Shown piece by piece: positions 6,283 to 8,945 of a stretch of DNA of 8,945 nucleotides (the stretch's first letter is position 1; every line of letters starts with the position of its first letter). Made by a program: the position numbers and the translations under genes. The DNA is from Gammaproteobacteria bacterium (GTDB taxonomy: Bacteria > Pseudomonadota > Gammaproteobacteria > GCA-001735895). A model generated the notes under the pieces. The model was given only the letters and a program-made list of their open reading frames with translations. It was not told the DNA's origin and searched no databases. The stretch spans positions 1 through 8,945 of the forward strand of contig JAASSH010000051.1 in NCBI GenBank assembly GCA_021767985.1, written 5' to 3'.

Positions 6283-6615
6283 TTAACTATCCGCGACGGT
6301 CACGGTGATGTGACTGGTGCGTTTTAAAATTCGATTACCACGGCCCTTGGCGCGTGCGCGCATGCGCTTCATAACGGGTCCCTGGTCCACGTAAATCGAC
6401 GACACCTTGAGCTCGTCGATGTCGGCGCCATCGTTGTGCTCGGCATTGGCGATCGCCGACTCGAGCACCTTGCGCACCATGACAGCGGCTTTCTTGTTGC
6501 TGAAAGTCAGCAAGGTCAGCGCTTTTTCCACAGGCAGGCCACGTACCTGGTCGGCTACCAGGCGGCACTTCTGCGGTGAAATCTTGGCGTGACGATGTTT
6601 GGCACTGGTTTGCAT
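6283..6615 (-). CDS. rplV: 50S ribosomal protein L22
   Basis: L22 reaches with a long beta-hairpin into the peptide exit tunnel, at the constriction with L4, and touches all 23S rRNA domains. The protein has 110 residues, as in E. coli. Motifs: [20 protein letters not shown], the conserved [20 protein letters not shown], the hairpin [20 protein letters not shown] and the ending [14 protein letters not shown]. The MKR triplet at the hairpin tip, whose loss gives macrolide resistance in E. coli, is intact. The gap to rpsS is 5 bases; an AAGG site lies in the end of rpsS. Confidence 0.99.
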   Translation of the reverse strand: MQTSAKHRHAKISPQKCRLVADQVRGLPVEKALTLLTFSNKKAAVMVRKVLESAIANAEHNDGADIDELKVSSIYVDQGPVMKRMRARAKGRGNRILKRTSHITVTVADS

Positions 6616-6620
6616 AAGAC

Positions 6621-6899
6621 TTACCTTTTCTTCGCTTTCTTATCGACAATGTGGCCGCGATAGGTCCGCGTCAGCGAAAACTCGCCAAGCTTGTGACCGA
6701 CCATGTTTTCATTGATCAGAACCGGCACATGCTGGCGACCATTGTGAATCGCAATGGTCAGGCCCACCATTTCCGGCACGATCATGGAGCGGCGCGACCA
6801 GGTCTTGATCGGGCGCTTGTTATTGGTTTCTACCGCATTCAGCACTTTATTCATCAGGTGCTGATCGATAAACGGGCCTTTTCGGAGTGAACGTGGCAT
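6621..6899 (-). CDS. rpsS: 30S ribosomal protein S19
   Basis: S19 is in the 30S head, forms a complex with S13 and contacts the A-site finger of the 50S subunit. The protein has 92 residues, as in E. coli, and carries the family motifs [58 protein letters not shown] and [12 protein letters not shown] with a basic KKAKKR ending. The start ATG follows the stop of rplB after 6 bases that consist of two further in-frame stop codons (TAG TAG). AGAGGT (6908-6913) lies eight bases from the ATG. Confidence 0.99.
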   Translation of the reverse strand: MPRSLRKGPFIDQHLMNKVLNAVETNNKRPIKTWSRRSMIVPEMVGLTIAIHNGRQHVPVLINENMVGHKLGEFSLTRTYRGHIVDKKAKKR

Positions 6900-6905
6900 C
6901 TACTA

Positions 6906-7733
6906 TTACCTCTTGTTCCGACGACGTACGATCAGGTGATCGGTACGCTTGTTCGAACGTGTCTTGTATCCCTTGGCGGGAGTTCCCCAGGGCGATACCG
7001 GGTGACGGCCACCCGAAGTGCGGCCTTCACCGCCGCCATGCGGATGGTCTACCGGGTTCATCGCCACGCCGCGCACGGTCGGACGAATACCGCGCCAGCG
7101 GGTCGCTCCGGCCTTGCCCAGCGAACGCAGACTGTGCTCGCCGTTACCGACTTCGCCGATCACGGCGCGACAATCGCTCAGCACCTTGCGCATTTCACCG
7201 CTGCGCAGGCGCAGCGTGGAGTAAGCGCCTTCACGCGCAACAAACTGCGCCGAAGTGCCGGCCGAACGCGCCAGTTGCGCACCCTTGCCGGGCTTGAGTT
7301 CGATGCAGTGTACGACCGAGCCCACCGGGATATTACGCAGCGGCAGGCAGTTACCGTTCTTGATGCCGGCATCGTCGCCCGAACGCAGCTTGTCGCCCGC
7401 GGCAACGCCCTTGGGCGCGATGATGTAGCGACGCTCGCCGTCCATGTATTTCAACAGCGCGAGGTGGGCGCTGCGATTGGGATCGTACTCGATACGCTCG
7501 ACCACGGAATCGATACCATCCTTGTTGCGCTTGAAATCGACCACGCGGTAGCGCTGCTTGTGACCGCCGCCCATGTGGCGCGACGTGATCCGTCCCGCAT
7601 TGTTGCGGCCACCGGTCTTTGCTTTCTTCTCCAGCAGTCCGGCAAAGGGCTTGCCCTTGTGCAGACCGGGCGTCTTGACCGAAACGACAAAACGGCGTCC
7701 GGGTGAAGTCGGTTTTGCTTTAATCAGTGCCAT
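6906..7733 (-). CDS. rplB: 50S ribosomal protein L2
   Basis: L2 is among the most conserved ribosomal proteins and is needed for subunit joining and for an active peptidyl-transferase centre. With ATG 7731-7733 it has 275 residues (E. coli 273), starting [14 protein letters not shown]. Domains: N-terminal OB-type RNA-binding domain with [20 protein letters not shown] (41-60) and [12 protein letters not shown], then the SH3-like domain with [31 protein letters not shown] and [17 protein letters not shown], and the C-terminal [19 protein letters not shown] with His230, the counterpart of E. coli His229 (numbered without Met), which matters for peptide-bond formation. A GTG four codons upstream (7743-7745) is the rejected start; it lies inside the ribosome binding site. 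The TAA stop is followed in frame by TAG TAG. Confidence 0.99.
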   Translation of the reverse strand: MALIKAKPTSPGRRFVVSVKTPGLHKGKPFAGLLEKKAKTGGRNNAGRITSRHMGGGHKQRYRVVDFKRNKDGIDSVVERIEYDPNRSAHLALLKYMDGERRYIIAPKGVAAGDKLRSGDDAGIKNGNCLPLRNIPVGSVVHCIELKPGKGAQLARSAGTSAQFVAREGAYSTLRLRSGEMRKVLSDCRAVIGEVGNGEHSLRSLGKAGATRWRGIRPTVRGVAMNPVDHPHGGGEGRTSGGRHPVSPWGTPAKGYKTRSNKRTDHLIVRRRNKR

Positions 7734-7737
7734 CGTT

Positions 7738-8037
7738 CTAACCACCTATCGCTGCGAGGTCGATCTCGTGACCCTGCTCGAGTGAAACATACGCTTTCTT
7801 CCAGTCGGAGCGCTTGCCGTGGCGCAAGCCCATACGCTTGGTCTTGCCCTTCATGTTGGCGGTGCGCACGTTGGCCACCTTGACGTTGAACAGCTGCTCT
7901 ACCGCCTCCTTGATTTCGGACTTCCTGGCGTCGCTCGCCACCTGGAACACGGCCTGGTTGGCAGAGTCGCCCAGTAACGCCGACTTTTCGGAGATATGCG
8001 GGACTTTGATAATCTGGAACATTCTTTCCTGGTTCAT
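7738..8037 (-). CDS. rplW: 50S ribosomal protein L23
   Basis: L23 stands at the peptide tunnel exit and is the docking point for trigger factor and the signal recognition particle. The protein has 99 residues (E. coli 100). Motifs: [10 protein letters not shown] (13-22) with Glu17 matching E. coli Glu18, the trigger-factor contact; [19 protein letters not shown]; and the rRNA-binding loop [20 protein letters not shown] followed by [13 protein letters not shown]. Its ATG overlaps the rplD stop by four bases (ATGA), so translation is probably coupled. rplB starts 4 bases after its stop. Confidence 0.99.
   Translation of the reverse strand: MNQERMFQIIKVPHISEKSALLGDSANQAVFQVASDARKSEIKEAVEQLFNVKVANVRTANMKGKTKRMGLRHGKRSDWKKAYVSLEQGHEIDLAAIGG
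7742..7747 (-). promoter_or_regulatory. Ribosome binding site that fixes the rplB start
   Basis: AGGTGG on the mRNA strand lies eight bases before ATG 7731-7733 and inside the last codons of rplW. It supports this ATG over the upstream in-frame GTG at 7743-7745, which falls within the site itself. Confidence 0.75.
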
Positions 8038-8639
8038 GACAGGCGCTCCTCGAGTTTCTTCAACGCGGCTTCGTCGATAACGACCTTTTCCTGCTTGATC
8101 AGGCTGACCGGGTCGACGATGGCGATATCCATCACCTGGATATTTGGAATATTGCGCGCTGCCAGGTAAACCGCGGCATCGAGGCCGTCGGTCAGCACCA
8201 GCGCATTATCGACACCCAGCTCGTTCAGGCGCGCCTGCATTTGCTTCGTCTTCGGTTCGGTCACGCCCAGCTTATCGATCAGGACCAGGCGCTCCTGGCG
8301 CACCAGCTCCGATACCAGGCTGCGCATGCCGACACGGTACATTTTCTTGTTCAGCTTCTTGCCGTAATCGCGCGGGGTAGCGGCGAAAGTTACGCCACCC
8401 GAACGCCACAGAGGGCTGCGAATGGTGCCGGCGCGCGCACGGCCGGTGCCTTTCTGGCGCCAGGGCTTGGCGCCGCCGCCGCTCACCTGGGAACGGGTCT
8501 TTTGCGCCTTGGTACCGGCACGGGCCGATGCCATGTATGACACGACCAGCTGATGCACCAGCGTTTCGTTGAAGCTGGCGGCAAAAGCATCGTCGGAAAC
8601 GGATACCTTTTTCTTCGAGTTATGAATCGCTATGTCCAT
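8034..8639 (-). CDS. rplD: 50S ribosomal protein L4
   Basis: L4 has a globular domain on the 50S surface and a long basic loop that reaches the exit tunnel. In E. coli it also represses its own S10 operon through the S10 leader, which is outside this window. The protein has 201 residues, as in E. coli. Motifs: [60 protein letters not shown] and [20 protein letters not shown] in the loop region (about 43-100), then [13 protein letters not shown] and [20 protein letters not shown]. The 49-base gap to rplC has an AGAGATAGAG purine stretch but no clear Shine-Dalgarno site at the ideal distance. The stop overlaps the rplW start by four bases. Confidence 0.99.
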   Translation of the reverse strand: MDIAIHNSKKKVSVSDDAFAASFNETLVHQLVVSYMASARAGTKAQKTRSQVSGGGAKPWRQKGTGRARAGTIRSPLWRSGGVTFAATPRDYGKKLNKKMYRVGMRSLVSELVRQERLVLIDKLGVTEPKTKQMQARLNELGVDNALVLTDGLDAAVYLAARNIPNIQVMDIAIVDPVSLIKQEKVVIDEAALKKLEERLS

Positions 8640-8688
8640 TTCTTGAAATCTCTATCTCTTCTGTGACTCTGGCGTCTGTTACCTGGAT

Positions 8689-8945
8689 CTAGCCTTTGGA
8701 CGCCGGACGAATAACAACGTCACCGCTCTTGGCGCCCGGAACCGCGCCCCTGATCAACAGCAGGTTGCGCTCTGCATCGACCTTGACGACTTCCAGGTTT
8801 TGCGTGGTGGTATTAGCCGCGCCCATGTGGCCCGACATCTTTTTACCCTTGAAAACGCGTCCAGGGGTCTGGTTCTGACCGATCGAACCGTTGGCACGAT
8901 GCGAAATCGAGTTGCCATGGGTAGCGTCCTGCATGCTGAAGTTAG
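8689..8945 (-). CDS. rplC: 50S ribosomal protein L3 (C-terminal part; gene starts outside the window)
   Basis: L3 is an early 23S rRNA binder close to the peptidyl-transferase centre. Only the last 84 residues are present; the reading frame stays open to the window edge, so the ATG at 8932-8934 is an internal methionine (E. coli has Thr-Gln-Asp at this place, here Met-Gln-Asp). Motifs: [37 protein letters not shown] and [20 protein letters not shown], ending IRPASKG. The Gln in NQTPG corresponds to E. coli Gln150, which PrmB methylates. rplD follows after 49 bases, the largest gap in the window; I see no promoter or terminator in it. Confidence 0.98.
   Translation of the reverse strand, partial: NFSMQDATHGNSISHRANGSIGQNQTPGRVFKGKKMSGHMGAANTTTQNLEVVKVDAERNLLLIRGAVPGAKSGDVVIRPASKG

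Noticed and set aside
6448..6457. GGCGATCGCC palindrome in rplV, containing the cyanobacterial HIP1 octamer GCGATCGC
   Set aside because: A single copy in a proteobacterial gene; no sign of HIP1 enrichment in the window.
6936..7706. Plus-strand open frame of about 256 codons opposite rplB
   Set aside because: It lies entirely inside the highly conserved L2 gene, shows no family motif that I recognise, and is expected from the codon use of the real gene.
8125..8143. 7-bp inverted repeat with a 5-base loop in rplD
   Set aside because: Chance-level length and inside conserved coding sequence.

Overview
This window is a stretch of the S10 and spc ribosomal-protein operons of a bacterium, read entirely from the minus strand (transcription runs from position 8945 towards position 1). 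Twenty-one genes lie head to tail with almost no space between them. In transcription order they are rplC (C-terminal part), rplD, rplW, rplB, rpsS, rplV, rpsC, rplP, rpmC, rpsQ, rplN, rplX, rplE, rpsN, rpsH, rplF, rplR, rpsE, rpmD, rplO and secY (N-terminal part). The order is the same as in Escherichia coli. No mobile element, tRNA, CRISPR array or gene on the plus strand is supported.

The organism is most likely a gammaproteobacterium. Protein lengths match or nearly match E. coli in almost every case (L5 179, L6 177, L18 117, L15 144, L4 201, L22 110, S17 84, S14 101, S19 92), rpmD is present between rpsE and rplO, S14 is the long form without a complete zinc site, and residue-level similarity to E. 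coli is high throughout. I cannot name a genus from these genes alone.

Layout: 8689-8945 is the end of L3. 4715-8639 holds L4 to S17 (the rest of the S10 operon). 4327-4695 starts the spc part with L14, and this continues to secY at 1-437. Only 19 bases separate rpsQ from rplN, so the two operons look joined into one transcription unit here. Several genes overlap by 1 or 4 bases (rplD/rplW, rplP/rpmC, rpmC/rpsQ, rpmD/rplO), which suggests translational coupling. The largest gap is 49 bases, between rplC and rplD. The products are large- and small-subunit ribosomal proteins plus SecY, the channel of the protein-export translocon.

Three things stand out. First, L30 (rpmD) carries an N-terminal extension of about 76 residues made almost entirely of lysine and alanine in a five-residue repeat, like a bacterial histone-H1-type tail; ordinary L30 is only about 60 residues. 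Second, there is a perfect 10-bp inverted repeat with a 3-base loop near the end of rpsQ, just before the S10/spc junction. Third, secY starts at GTG, with a weak ribosome binding site and a small hairpin just inside the gene. The rest is an ordinary, strongly conserved housekeeping region.
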